A stretch of 64,000 bases of DNA from HGM11501 sp045123995 (lineage in GTDB: Bacteria > Bacillota > Clostridia > CAKSNL01 > HGM11501), in the NCBI GenBank assembly GCA_045123995.1, contig JBGVKY010000025.1, forward strand, positions 1 to 64,000. The letters run 5' to 3'. The position numbers and the translations under genes were made by a program. Shown here in pieces: positions 1-7,442 of the stretch; within the stretch, counting starts at the first letter, position 1; each line of letters starts with the position of its first letter. Under the pieces are notes generated by a model. The model saw only the letters and a list, made by a program, of their open reading frames with translations, was not told where the DNA came from and ran no database searches.

Positions 1-153
1 GGGAGAGGAAGGGAAAATTCGGAAGAAACAGGGAGTATCGCAAACGACAGTGTAGCGAGACGACTATGTTTCTGAGCGAAAATGTCGTTGGTCATAGGAG
101 ATTTTTATGCAAAATCTCCGCAGCTTTAAGTCAAGTCCAACAGGGGGAGCCAG
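1..153. other. Gene-free structured leader of the accessory segment
   Basis: No credible gene is seen. A reading frame open across this stretch has no ribosome binding site and runs straight through the terminator hairpin and the repeat array that follow, so it is treated as chance. Small inverted repeats are visible, for example GGAGATTTT/AAAATCTCC at about 107-129 and CTATG/CATAG at about 64-105. It could be the tail of a structured RNA or the end of a mobile element whose remainder lies outside the window; neither can be decided here. Confidence 0.4.
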
Positions 154-184
154 AAAAAACGACTTGTTTGACAAGTCGTTTTTT
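154..184 (+). terminator. Rho-independent terminator
   Basis: A perfect 14-bp stem (154-167 with 171-184), loop TTG, closes with a run of T. It ends whatever transcript enters the window from the left and separates it from the repeat array. Confidence 0.75.
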
Positions 185-185
185 C

Positions 186-355
186 AGTTATATTTGCCTT
201 TGGCAAGTGATATTGCTACGCAGTTATATTCGGCTATGCCGAGTGATATTGTGATTCGCACAGTTTAATGGCAAATATAATATCGCTGAAACCGAAGGAT
301 TCAATATCACTTTTACTAAGTAAAAATATCACTCCAACGAAGTTGGAATATCACT
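186..355. repeat. Ordered array of short hairpins separated by 9-nt boxes
   Basis: Nine-nucleotide boxes alternate with small hairpins. Left-half boxes: AGTTATATT (186-194, 222-230) and AGTGATATT (206-214, 242-250). Right-half boxes are the reverse complement, AATATCACT (303-311, 325-333, 347-355), with a variant AATATCGCT (279-287). Between them sit minihairpins TGCC-TTT-GGCA (195-205), TGC-TAC-GCA (214-222), CGGC-TAT-GCCG (231-241), GTG-ATTCG-CAC (251-261), GAAACC-GAA-GGATTC (288-302, one mismatch), TTTTAC-TAA-GTAAAA (311-325) and CCAAC-GAA-GTTGG (334-346). In addition 188-198 is an exact 11-bp inverted match to 270-280, so the whole could fold into a branched structure. It does not encode a credible protein and is not a CRISPR array. 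Confidence 0.85.
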
Positions 356-525
356 TAAATTGTATATCTCTATAGTTCTGCTTTCCCAAAAAGAAAGACT
401 ACACAAAAGCGTGGTTCTTTTCTTTTTATTTCTGATGAAACTTAAGCGACTACATTGTAGCTAACAGCCACGTGCTATATTGCTAGGCGTTGCTGTTCGA
501 CTATTTTTTTAATAGAGGGTTTCCA
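356..525. other. Gene-free spacer with weak hairpins
   Basis: No gene is seen between the hairpin array and the XRE gene. Short inverted repeats occur: CTACA/TGTAG near 450-460 and AACAGC/GCTGTT near 464-497, the latter possibly ending the leftward XRE transcript. The stretch around 403-428 (AAGCGTGGTTCTTTTC and a T-rich tail) resembles the right half of the terminator at 1272-1297, suggesting a relic copy. Confidence 0.4.
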
Positions 526-738
526 TTAAATATTTATCTTGGGATTATTGGTAAGCCCTAATATATAATCGCAGGATACGTTGTATAGACTGGAAAGTTT
601 AATTAAAATATCAGTAGGAATATCTCGTTGTCCCAGTTCGTAGTTGCTATAAACTTGCTGAGAACAATTAAGCTTTTGAGCTAACTGTTTTTGTGTTAAG
701 TCGTGGTCTTCTCTTAAATCCCGTATTCTTTTATACAT
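526..738 (-). CDS. XRE/Cro-CI-type transcriptional regulator (70 aa)
   Basis: This 70-residue protein is almost entirely one helix-turn-helix domain of the XRE family: the start MYKRIRDLREDHDLTQKQLA, the recognition segment NCSQQVYSNYELGQRDIPTD and the ending CDYILGLTNN are typical of small phage and mobile-element repressors. The ATG at 738 was chosen because the domain begins there; upstream codons in frame are non-homologous. It faces the excisionase-like gene at 842 across about 100 bases holding a palindrome, the usual lysogeny-type switch arrangement. It probably represses both genes; that is inference from layout. Confidence 0.85.
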   Translation of the reverse strand: MYKRIRDLREDHDLTQKQLAQKLNCSQQVYSNYELGQRDIPTDILIKLSSLYNVSCDYILGLTNNPKINI

Positions 739-777
739 TATATAACACCTTCTTTTTAATAAATTATACAATACAAC

Positions 778-817
778 AAAATGCGGTATTGACAAATACT
801 GCATTTTGCGGTAAAAT
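778..817 (+). promoter_or_regulatory. Promoter with palindromic operator between the divergent regulators
   Basis: TTGACA (789-794), 17-nt spacer, TAAAAT (812-817) drives the rightward genes. The -35 and spacer are embedded in an imperfect inverted repeat, AAAATGCGGTATT against AATACTGCATTTT (about 778-806), followed by another TGCGGTA. This is where a small XRE repressor would be expected to bind. Confidence 0.65.
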
Positions 818-841
818 AATTTTAGAAGGAGGTGCGGTATT

Positions 842-1000
842 GTGTCTGATTTTGGAACAAAAGAATTTTCTGAAAAATGGAATGTGACACAAGCAACAAT
901 ATCAAAATGGTGTAGAGAAGGTAAAATTAAAGGGGCTACACAAGATAAGAAAGGTAGTCCTTGGCATATACCGAAAGATGCAAAGAAACCTATTAAATAA
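842..1000 (+). CDS. Excisionase-like helix-turn-helix protein (52 aa)
   Basis: A 52-residue protein beginning with GTG behind a strong AAGGAGGTG 8 nt upstream. Its sequence (FSEKWNVTQATISKWCREGK, then SPWHIPKDAKKP) has the winged-helix form of MerR/Xis-type DNA-binding proteins: a helix-turn-helix, a basic recognition helix, and a W-x-I-P turn. Such proteins act as directionality factors or regulators of mobile elements. No integrase lies nearby, so it may be a leftover or may act on an element outside the window. Confidence 0.7.
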   Translation: MSDFGTKEFSEKWNVTQATISKWCREGKIKGATQDKKGSPWHIPKDAKKPIK

Positions 1001-1014
1001 AGGAGGAAAAGAGA

Positions 1015-1239
1015 ATGTATGACAAAGCTAAAGATGAAAGGGGTGCCCGAATTATTATAGGGGCATTCTGCGTTTTTATTGTAATTGTAGTGGGTGCAAT
1101 AGCTTGGATGATTGATGATTTGATTGGAGGAAGCTCGAGTAAAGAGTATTCTGATTTGGAGCGAGAAAACTTGCGATGGTCGCACGAAGCCTATGATTAT
1201 ATACATAGCGGTAAAGCAGCAAAGGATATGGGGTATTAA
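1015..1239 (+). CDS. Small single-pass membrane protein (74 aa), unknown
   Basis: Not recognised. It has a basic/acidic start (MYDKAKDERGAR), one clear hydrophobic segment at about residues 12-33, and a charged C-terminal tail with SSSKEYSDLERENLRW. An AGGAGG site lies 8 nt upstream and the gene follows the excisionase-like gene by 14 nt, so the two are probably cotranscribed. A terminator follows closely. Function unknown; presumably accessory cargo. Confidence 0.6.
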   Translation: MYDKAKDERGARIIIGAFCVFIVIVVGAIAWMIDDLIGGSSSKEYSDLERENLRWSHEAYDYIHSGKAAKDMGY

Positions 1240-1271
1240 TAATTGATTGTTATCTTATTACAAGCAAGAAT

Positions 1272-1300
1272 AAAAGAACCACGTTTGTGGTTCTTTTTTA
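1272..1300 (+). terminator. Terminator of the accessory operon
   Basis: Eleven-bp stem (1272-1282 with 1287-1297), loop GTTT, T-run. Marks the right edge of the small accessory segment. Confidence 0.8.
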
Positions 1301-1409
1301 TTTTATCCCCGGTATCCGGAAAATATAATTTGCAAAAAATAAGCTTAAAACGAAAAAAATTCTCCTTAATGATAAAATGCAGAAAAAAATACATTGTTTT
1401 CCGAAAAGC

Positions 1410-1438
1410 TTTACTTTTTTCTTCGGTTTTTGTATAAT
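1410..1438 (+). promoter_or_regulatory. Putative sigma-A promoter of the Lrp gene
   Basis: TTTACT (1410-1415), 17-nt spacer, TATAAT (1433-1438), about 55 bases before the start codon at 1494. Confidence 0.5.
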
Positions 1439-1493
1439 TATTCTTAAACTAAATGAAGTGAAATTCTTTAGTTTATTGGGGGGAAAAAAGAAA

Positions 1494-1946
1494 ATGGACA
1501 GTATAGACAAGAAGATTCTTAAGTGCCTGAAAGAAAATTCAAGAGAAAATGCCACCAACATCGGGGCGAAAATAAATCTTTCCACATCAGCGGTTATAGA
1601 AAGAATTAAAAAACTTGAAAAGTCGGGGATTATAGAACGATATACTATTTTAATAAATCAGAATGCCCTTGGCCGTGACACAAAAGCATTTATATATGTA
1701 AGTTTAGAGCATCCCAAGTACAACGGAGAATTTATAAGGCTTATAAGCGAAAACAATTCCATTGTAGAATGTCATTATGTAGCAGGTGATTTTGATTTCA
1801 TCCTTAAAGTAATCGTTCCAAAGGGAAACATGCTTGAAGATGTATTAAATTTTATAAAAGCCATAGAAGGGGTATCTCTCACACGCACCTCGGTGGTTTT
1901 ATCCACTAATAAATGTGAAGTTTGCATGCTTCCTGATATGGATTAA
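1494..1946 (+). CDS. Lrp/AsnC family transcriptional regulator (150 aa)
   Basis: The protein has the canonical Lrp layout: an N-terminal helix-turn-helix (MDSIDKKILKCLKENSREN through VIERIKKLEKSGIIERYT, residues 1-58) and a C-terminal RAM effector/oligomerisation domain (about 65-145). The ATG at 1494 follows a GGGGGGA ribosome binding site and gives the usual family length. It sits 14 bases ahead of an alanine/glycine symporter and is probably in the same transcript, which suggests it senses an amino acid imported by that carrier. The effector cannot be read from sequence. Confidence 0.9.
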   Translation: MDSIDKKILKCLKENSRENATNIGAKINLSTSAVIERIKKLEKSGIIERYTILINQNALGRDTKAFIYVSLEHPKYNGEFIRLISENNSIVECHYVAGDFDFILKVIVPKGNMLEDVLNFIKAIEGVSLTRTSVVLSTNKCEVCMLPDMD

Positions 1947-1960
1947 AGGAGAATAAGCTA

Positions 1961-3316
1961 ATGGGATTGATAAGCTTAATAAATTCTAAAATAAACGGAG
2001 TTGTATGGGGTCCTATAATGCTGACTCTTCTTATAGGAACAGGCCTTTTCCTTTCTATAAAAACCAATTTCCTGCAGTTCAGGAAATTTGGTTACATGCT
2101 GAAAAATACAGTTTTAGGCCTGTTTTCAAAAAATCAGCACGAAAAAGACAGCTCGGGCGTAAGCCCTTTCCAGGCTGTAGCTACTGCCATGGCAGGAACA
2201 ATAGGAACCGGAAGCATAGCCGGTATTGCTACTGCCATTGTGTCAGGTGGCCCCGGTGCGGTTTTCTGGATGTGGGTAAGTGCCCTTTTGGGAATGGTAA
2301 CAAAATATTCTGAAATTATTCTGTCTCTTAAATACCGTGAAAAAAACAAAGAAGGCAGATGGGTCGGCGGACCAATGTACTACATAAAAAATGGAATTAA
2401 AGTTAAATGGCTGGCCGGAATTTTTGCAATATTCGCCATGTGCGCCTGCCTTGGAACAGGAAATGCAACCCAGTCAAACTCCATTGCCGTGGCTCTTGAC
2501 AGCACACTGGGAATAAAGCCCTGGATTACAGGGCTTGTACTTACTGTTATTGCCGCAGCGGTAATTCTGGGGGGAATGAAAAGAATTGCATCGGTAAATG
2601 AGAAGCTGGTTCCTTTCATGGCTGTGTTCTATTTTGCGTGTGCAGTAGTTGCACTTATTGTGAATATAGAGAAAGTTCCCGTTGCTTTCAGTCTCATTTT
2701 CAGAGAAGCATTTAATTTCAGGGCGGCGGCAGGGGGAGCGGCAGGCTACGGAATAATGCTCGCCATGCACTACGGTTTTTCAAGAGGTGTATTTTCCAAC
2801 GAAGCCGGACTCGGTAGCGCACCTATTGCCCATGCCGCATCAAGTACAAAGGAGCCTGTGAAACAGGGTCTTTGGGGAATGTTCGAAGTATTTTTTACAA
2901 CTATAATTATATGTACTCTTTCAGCTCTGATAATTCTCACAACGGGAATATGGGAGGGAGGCTCTTTATCAGGCTCCGCTTTGAGCATAGCATCCTTTAA
3001 TACAATACTTCCTGGAGTCGGCGGGATTATAGTGACTCTGGCAACTATATTCTTCGCCCTTTCCACCATTTTGGGCTGGGCATATTACGGCGAAGTCAGC
3101 ATGGAATTTCTTTCGGGTAACTCTAAAAAAGCGGTACTCATCTACAGATGTATCTATGTTGTATTTGTTTTCCTGGGCACAGTGGGAAGCCTTGATTTAA
3201 TATGGAGCATATCAGAGACAATGAACGGGCTTATGGCAATCCCCAACCTTATAGCTATAATAACCTTAAGTAAGATTATAAAATCCACGACAAAAGAATA
3301 TTTTGATAAAATATGA
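1961..3316 (+). CDS. Alanine/glycine:sodium symporter, AGCS family (451 aa)
   Basis: Full-length AGCS (DagA/AlsT type) carrier of the cytoplasmic membrane that takes up alanine or glycine with Na+. The sequence shows about ten hydrophobic segments, the conserved early region SPFQAVATAMAGTIGTGSIA and GGPGAVFWMW, the GGPMYYI motif, and the core FSRGVFSNEAGLGSAPIAHA near residues 270-290. An AGGAG site precedes the ATG. It follows the Lrp regulator directly and ends at a strong terminator, making a two-gene regulated uptake unit. Confidence 0.95.
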   Translation: MGLISLINSKINGVVWGPIMLTLLIGTGLFLSIKTNFLQFRKFGYMLKNTVLGLFSKNQHEKDSSGVSPFQAVATAMAGTIGTGSIAGIATAIVSGGPGAVFWMWVSALLGMVTKYSEIILSLKYREKNKEGRWVGGPMYYIKNGIKVKWLAGIFAIFAMCACLGTGNATQSNSIAVALDSTLGIKPWITGLVLTVIAAAVILGGMKRIASVNEKLVPFMAVFYFACAVVALIVNIEKVPVAFSLIFREAFNFRAAAGGAAGYGIMLAMHYGFSRGVFSNEAGLGSAPIAHAASSTKEPVKQGLWGMFEVFFTTIIICTLSALIILTTGIWEGGSLSGSALSIASFNTILPGVGGIIVTLATIFFALSTILGWAYYGEVSMEFLSGNSKKAVLIYRCIYVVFVFLGTVGSLDLIWSISETMNGLMAIPNLIAIITLSKIIKSTTKEYFDKI

Positions 3317-3318
3317 GG

Positions 3319-3365
3319 AATCAGAAAGGAGGCACTCTTTATGAGTGCCTCCTTTCTGATTTTTG
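3319..3365 (+). terminator. Terminator after the AGCS symporter
   Basis: Nineteen-bp perfect stem (3319-3337 with 3343-3361), loop TTTAT, T-tract. It begins 3 bases after the stop codon. Confidence 0.9.
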
Positions 3366-3405
3366 GCAAAAAGAAATAATAAAAGCCAGATAAAGAGAAA
3401 AGGAC

Positions 3406-3434
3406 TTGACAAAAAATACAACTTGGGGTAATAT
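3406..3434 (+). promoter_or_regulatory. Sigma-A promoter of the MATE gene
   Basis: TTGACA (3406-3411), 17-nt spacer, TAATAT (3429-3434). Confidence 0.7.
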
Positions 3435-3488
3435 AGCCGTGAAGATATGAGGTAGATTTTTTTGACTAAGTAAAAGGAAGTGTAGAAG

Positions 3489-4856
3489 ATGGCAACCGCA
3501 AAATTTCAGCTTGACATGACAAAAGGTTCCATATTTAAAAACACGGTAAAATTTGCAATTCCGCTGGTTTTGGCAAGTATGCTTCAGCTCTTTTACAATG
3601 CGGCAGACCTTGTAATTGTAAGCCGCTTTGCAGGTTCCGATGCCATGGCTTCGGTGGGAGCTACAAGCTCGCTTACCAATCTTTTGGTAAATATTTTCAT
3701 CGGTCTTTCTCTGGGAGCCAGCGTTGTTACATCAAGAAAGTTTGGGGCAGAGGATAAAAAGGGTGTGGAAAATACCGTTCATACAGCAATGCTTTTAGGT
3801 CTTCTGACAGGAATTTTATCAGGGATTATGGGATTTGTTTTTTCAAAGTCCCTGCTTATAATCATGGAAACTCCCGAAGGTAAAGTTTTAGACGGCGCTG
3901 TTTTATATATGAAGATTATCTTCCTTGGGGTTCCTGCATCTTTGGTTTATAACTTTGGGGCCTCGGTACTTCGTGCGGTGGGCGATACAAAGCGTCCGTT
4001 ATATATACTTTCAGCATCGGGACTTATAAATGTTATATTGAATTTAATTTTAGTAATTTGCTTTGATATGGCAGTTGCAGGTGTTGCTATTGCAACCGCT
4101 GTTTCAAACTACATCTCTGCAATAGTTGTTATTTATATAATGATGAAAGCGGACGGGCCCATACATCTAAACCTTAAAAAGCTCAAATTCCACAAGGATG
4201 AATTTAGGCAGATTTTAAGAATAGGAATTCCTGCGGGCATTCAGTCGTCATTTTTCAGTTTATCAAATTCTGTTCTTCAGTCAACGGTAAATACCTTTGG
4301 AAAAGCTGCAATAGCAGGAAATGCGGCGTCGGGAAGCATAGAAGGCTTTGTATATGTTGCTATGAATGCCTTTTATCAGGCCACTCTTACGGGAGTCAGC
4401 CAGAATTACGGAGCGAAAAATGGAAAAAGAATAAATAAAACCATATGGACATCACTTTTGTGTGTTTTTGCGGTGGGATTTTTCCTTGGTGCTATTTGCG
4501 TGATTTTCTCAAAGCCTCTTCTTTCTATATATATAACTGACTCTGCGGAAGCTTTAGAATTTGGGGTCAAGAGAACGCTGGTTGTTTGTCTTCCTTATTT
4601 CCTTTGCGGAATGATGGAGGTTTTAACAGGAAGTTTAAGAGGGCTTGGCTGCTCCATAACGCCTGCAATAACCGCCTTTTTGGGAACCTGCGGATTCAGG
4701 ATTTTATGGGCAAAGGTGCTACTTTATACCCTTGGCGGCGGCGTAGAGATTTTATATCTCTGCTGGCCTATTTCGTGGCTTTTGGTTATTATATTAAATA
4801 CGGTGACACTATGGATTATAAAACCAAGAAGCATGAAAAGAATGATGCTGGGATAA
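3489..4856 (+). CDS. MATE family multidrug/cation exporter (455 aa)
   Basis: A twelve-helix MATE (DinF/NorM superfamily) exporter with the usual length and two homologous halves of six membrane segments (about residues 15-220 and 235-445). Characteristic pieces are PLVLASMLQLFYNAADLVIV near the start, ASVVTSRKFGAED after helix 3 and GASVLRAVGDTKRP after helix 4. Such carriers expel cationic or drug-like molecules using Na+ or H+. It has its own promoter and is followed by a hairpin, so it is monocistronic. The substrate is unknown. Confidence 0.93.
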   Translation: MATAKFQLDMTKGSIFKNTVKFAIPLVLASMLQLFYNAADLVIVSRFAGSDAMASVGATSSLTNLLVNIFIGLSLGASVVTSRKFGAEDKKGVENTVHTAMLLGLLTGILSGIMGFVFSKSLLIIMETPEGKVLDGAVLYMKIIFLGVPASLVYNFGASVLRAVGDTKRPLYILSASGLINVILNLILVICFDMAVAGVAIATAVSNYISAIVVIYIMMKADGPIHLNLKKLKFHKDEFRQILRIGIPAGIQSSFFSLSNSVLQSTVNTFGKAAIAGNAASGSIEGFVYVAMNAFYQATLTGVSQNYGAKNGKRINKTIWTSLLCVFAVGFFLGAICVIFSKPLLSIYITDSAEALEFGVKRTLVVCLPYFLCGMMEVLTGSLRGLGCSITPAITAFLGTCGFRILWAKVLLYTLGGGVEILYLCWPISWLLVIILNTVTLWIIKPRSMKRMMLG

Positions 4857-4860
4857 AAAT

Positions 4861-4904
4861 AAAGCATTCATTTGCATTTTAAAAAGTGCAGATGAATGCT
4901 TTTC
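4861..4904. terminator. Terminator hairpin after MATE
   Basis: Stem 4861-4871 with 4892-4902 (11 bp), plus inner TGCA/TGCA pairing, then T-run. It abuts the next promoter. Confidence 0.7.
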
Positions 4905-4907
4905 CAT

Positions 4908-4936
4908 TTGACAACTAAGGCAAATTTCAGTATAAT
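4908..4936 (+). promoter_or_regulatory. Consensus sigma-A promoter of the ABC-F gene
   Basis: Perfect TTGACA (4908-4913), 17-nt spacer, perfect TATAAT (4931-4936). The start codon is at 4965, so the leader is only about 20 nt; there is no room for the attenuator leaders seen before some antibiotic-resistance ABC-F genes. Confidence 0.85.
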
Positions 4937-4964
4937 ACTTGTATTACTTTTATAGGAGAGCTTT

Positions 4965-6518
4965 ATGAGTATTTTAAATGCAGAAAATATAACCCATGGC
5001 TTCGGGGGCAGAGAAATTTTAGAAAACGCCAGCTTTCGCCTATTAAAAGGTGAGCACATTGGCTTAATCGGTGCCAACGGCGAGGGAAAATCAACCTTTC
5101 TTAAAATTATAACAGGGGAAATCGGCCCCGATTCGGGAAAAGTTGAGTGGTGTCGCCGCATTACCTACGGCTACCTTGACCAGTATTCCACATTGGAGAA
5201 GGGAAAAACTATTTTTGATGCGCTTCGTGACGCCTTTTCTCATCTTAGTAAATTGGAAGAAGAGATGCTTTCCCTTTACGATAAAATGGCAGAGGCAACG
5301 GATGATGAAATGGCAAAAATGATGGAGGAAGTAGGAGAAATCCAGGAAATACTGGATTCTTCCGGCTATTACACCATAGATTCGAAAATTTCCGAATATG
5401 CCAACGGTCTGGGTCTGGGCGAAATAGGTCTTGATAAAGACGTGTCCGAGCTCTCGGGAGGCCAGAGGTCAAAGGTTCTCCTTGCCAAAGTCCTCCTTCA
5501 AAATCCCATGATTTTGATTTTGGACGAGCCCACAAACTTTTTGGACGAAAACCACATCTTATGGCTTACGGACTTTTTGCAAAACTACGAAAACGCCTTT
5601 ATTTTGGTTTCCCACGACATTCCATTTTTATCGGCGGTAACAAATGTCATATATCACCTGGAAAACGCAAACCTTACAAGATACAAGGGGACCTATGATG
5701 ACTTTTTAAGAATGTACGACTTAAAAAAGCAGCAGATAGAGCAGGCATATATAAAGCAGCAGAAAAAAATTGCCGACCTTGAGGATTTCGTGGCACGAAA
5801 CAAAGCAAGAGCGGCAACTGCTACATTAGCCCGTTCACGACAGAGGGAGCTTGACAAAATGGAGAGGATTGACCTTGTGAAAGAAAAGGTGAAGCCTACT
5901 TTCAATTTCACGCCCGACAGAGCACCGGGAAAGGTGGTAATTTCTGCGGAAAATCTGGTTATAGGCTATGACGAACCCCTGACTAAAAAAATAAATTTAG
6001 AAATTGAAAGAAATAAAAAAATCGCCATTAAAGGCGTAAACGGACTTGGAAAATCCACACTTTTAAAAACGCTTCTTAAGATTATTCCTCCCCTGGAGGG
6101 AAAAATAGAGCACGACCAGTTTATGAAAGCAGGCTATTTTCAGCAGGAGGAAGTGACCTCGGACAAAACGGCACTTTCGGAATTCTGGGATGAGTTTCCC
6201 TCTCTTACCAATGCCGAGGCAAGGGCAGCTCTTGCAAGATGCGGTCTTACAACCGAGCATATTACAAGTCAGATGAAGGTTTTATCAGGCGGCGAAAATG
6301 CAAAGGTCCGTCTATGTAAGATAATGCAAAACCCCTGCAACATACTGGTTTTGGACGAGCCCACAAATCATCTTGACATTGATGCCAAGGAAGAGCTAAA
6401 AAGAGCAGTAAAGGAATTTAGGGGAACGGTTATCTTAGTCAGCCATGAGCCCGAATTTTATAATTCGGTGGTTGACGAGGTATTAGATGTATCTGACTGG
6501 AGTACAAAAATTGTATAA
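4965..6518 (+). CDS. ABC-F family ATPase, translation-associated (517 aa)
   Basis: Two ABC ATPase domains on one chain without membrane segments, the ABC-F layout of soluble ribosome-binding ATPases (EttA/Uup/YkpA relatives, which also include resistance factors). Domain 1 has Walker A GANGEGKST (about residue 37), signature LSGGQ (about 164) and DEPTNFLD; domain 2 has GVNGLGKST (about 356), LSGGE (about 440) and LVLDEPTNHLD. The region between, about residues 240-325, is charged and helical as expected for the P-site tRNA interaction motif linker. Whether it is housekeeping or antibiotic-protecting cannot be told from this alone. Confidence 0.9.
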   Translation: MSILNAENITHGFGGREILENASFRLLKGEHIGLIGANGEGKSTFLKIITGEIGPDSGKVEWCRRITYGYLDQYSTLEKGKTIFDALRDAFSHLSKLEEEMLSLYDKMAEATDDEMAKMMEEVGEIQEILDSSGYYTIDSKISEYANGLGLGEIGLDKDVSELSGGQRSKVLLAKVLLQNPMILILDEPTNFLDENHILWLTDFLQNYENAFILVSHDIPFLSAVTNVIYHLENANLTRYKGTYDDFLRMYDLKKQQIEQAYIKQQKKIADLEDFVARNKARAATATLARSRQRELDKMERIDLVKEKVKPTFNFTPDRAPGKVVISAENLVIGYDEPLTKKINLEIERNKKIAIKGVNGLGKSTLLKTLLKIIPPLEGKIEHDQFMKAGYFQQEEVTSDKTALSEFWDEFPSLTNAEARAALARCGLTTEHITSQMKVLSGGENAKVRLCKIMQNPCNILVLDEPTNHLDIDAKEELKRAVKEFRGTVILVSHEPEFYNSVVDEVLDVSDWSTKIV

Positions 6519-6557
6519 ACAGAGCTTCTTTATATAAAATTGTTATAAACGAAAATA

Positions 6558-6588
6558 AAAATCTCCCGCACATCGGGAGATTTTTATT
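6558..6588. terminator. Bidirectional terminator between ABC-F and AraC genes
   Basis: Twelve-bp stem AAAAATCTCCCG (6558-6569) with its complement (6575-6586), loop CACAT. A- and T-runs on both sides let it serve both convergent genes; it overlaps the end of the leftward AraC gene. Confidence 0.85.
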
Positions 6589-7336
6589 TCCTCTTTTTTT
6601 TGTATTCCATCAAGCTTACGCCCATTTTATTCTTAAAGGCGACGCTTAAGTATTTGGAGTCAGAAAAGCCGCATTTTTCCGCAATCTCTGAAAAAGTGAA
6701 ATAGCCTGATTCTACCAAAAGAACCGCCTGTTCGATTCGGATTTTATCTAAATATTTTTTTGGGGAAATACCTATATGCTTTTTAAAATTCTGTCGGAAT
6801 AAAGATTCGCACACAGAGAAGTTTTCTGCCACATCAGAAATCTGAAGATAGGGGTTTGAATAGTTTCTTTTAATGTAATCTGCGGCTTCTTCATAAAGGT
6901 TATAAAATTCCTGGTCTGCTGTTTCCTCAAGTAAAAGCCCCATGATTTTATAAAAGCCTGAAAGAGCGTGGTATTCATAGCCTCGTTTTTTATCGTGCCA
7001 TATTTTATTTACTTCAGAAAAAAGAGCTTCAAATCTGTCGGGATTTTTCGGTGTTATCTTTAGTATTTTATCGGTGGAGAAGTTGTGGGGGATAAAGGCG
7101 ATGCACAAAACTTCTTCCTCCGAGGTGTCACAGGTATATCCTATTTCGCTGGGGACAATTAAAATATCTCCCGACTTTGCACGGAAGCTTCCGTTTTTAT
7201 AAGTAAATAAATTGTCCGAGGAAATCCTGTAGGAAATGGCAAAATATGACCTGGGGGATGTGAAATACAATCCCTTTCCTCTTTTAAAAATTTCGGCATT
7301 TATTACATGGGCAGATAAATTTCCGGGTATTTTCAT
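6584..7336 (-). CDS. AraC family transcriptional regulator (250 aa)
   Basis: The C-terminal ~95 residues form a two-helix-turn-helix AraC DNA-binding domain (ISDVAENFSVCESLFRQNF, GISPKKYLDKIRIEQAVLL, FSEIAEKCGFSDSKYLSVAF). The N-terminal ~140 residues look like a cupin-type sugar-sensing domain. ATG at 7336 is preferred over an upstream GTG because GGAGGTG sits 6 nt before it. It is about 40% similar by eye to the AraC gene next to it and both precede a GH3/sugar-acid gene set, which they probably control. Confidence 0.9.
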   Translation of the reverse strand: MKIPGNLSAHVINAEIFKRGKGLYFTSPRSYFAISYRISSDNLFTYKNGSFRAKSGDILIVPSEIGYTCDTSEEEVLCIAFIPHNFSTDKILKITPKNPDRFEALFSEVNKIWHDKKRGYEYHALSGFYKIMGLLLEETADQEFYNLYEEAADYIKRNYSNPYLQISDVAENFSVCESLFRQNFKKHIGISPKKYLDKIRIEQAVLLVESGYFTFSEIAEKCGFSDSKYLSVAFKNKMGVSLMEYKKKRK

Positions 7337-7442
7337 AAGGGACACCTCCCATTTTTAGAGTATATATTAAACGGATAAAAAAAGCAACTGATTAAAAGAA
7401 CAGTTTTATATTATACAATTTTCCTTATCTATAAGGCAAGGA

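Noticed and set aside
66..254. Open reading frame of 62 codons across the terminator and repeat array
   Set aside because: No ribosome binding site, passes through a terminator hairpin, and its C-terminal residues simply translate the 9-nt boxes.
186..355. Possible CRISPR array
   Set aside because: Boxes are only 9 nt, they invert orientation at the centre, and the spacers are hairpins, not unique 30-nt sequences; no cas genes are present.
693..887. 64-codon reading frame overlapping the XRE and excisionase genes
   Set aside because: It runs antisense to the XRE gene and out of frame with the excisionase start, with no binding site or recognisable domain.
4937..4964. Attenuator leader of an antibiotic-resistance ABC-F gene
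   Set aside because: The untranslated leader is only about 20 nt, too short for a leader peptide and alternative hairpins.
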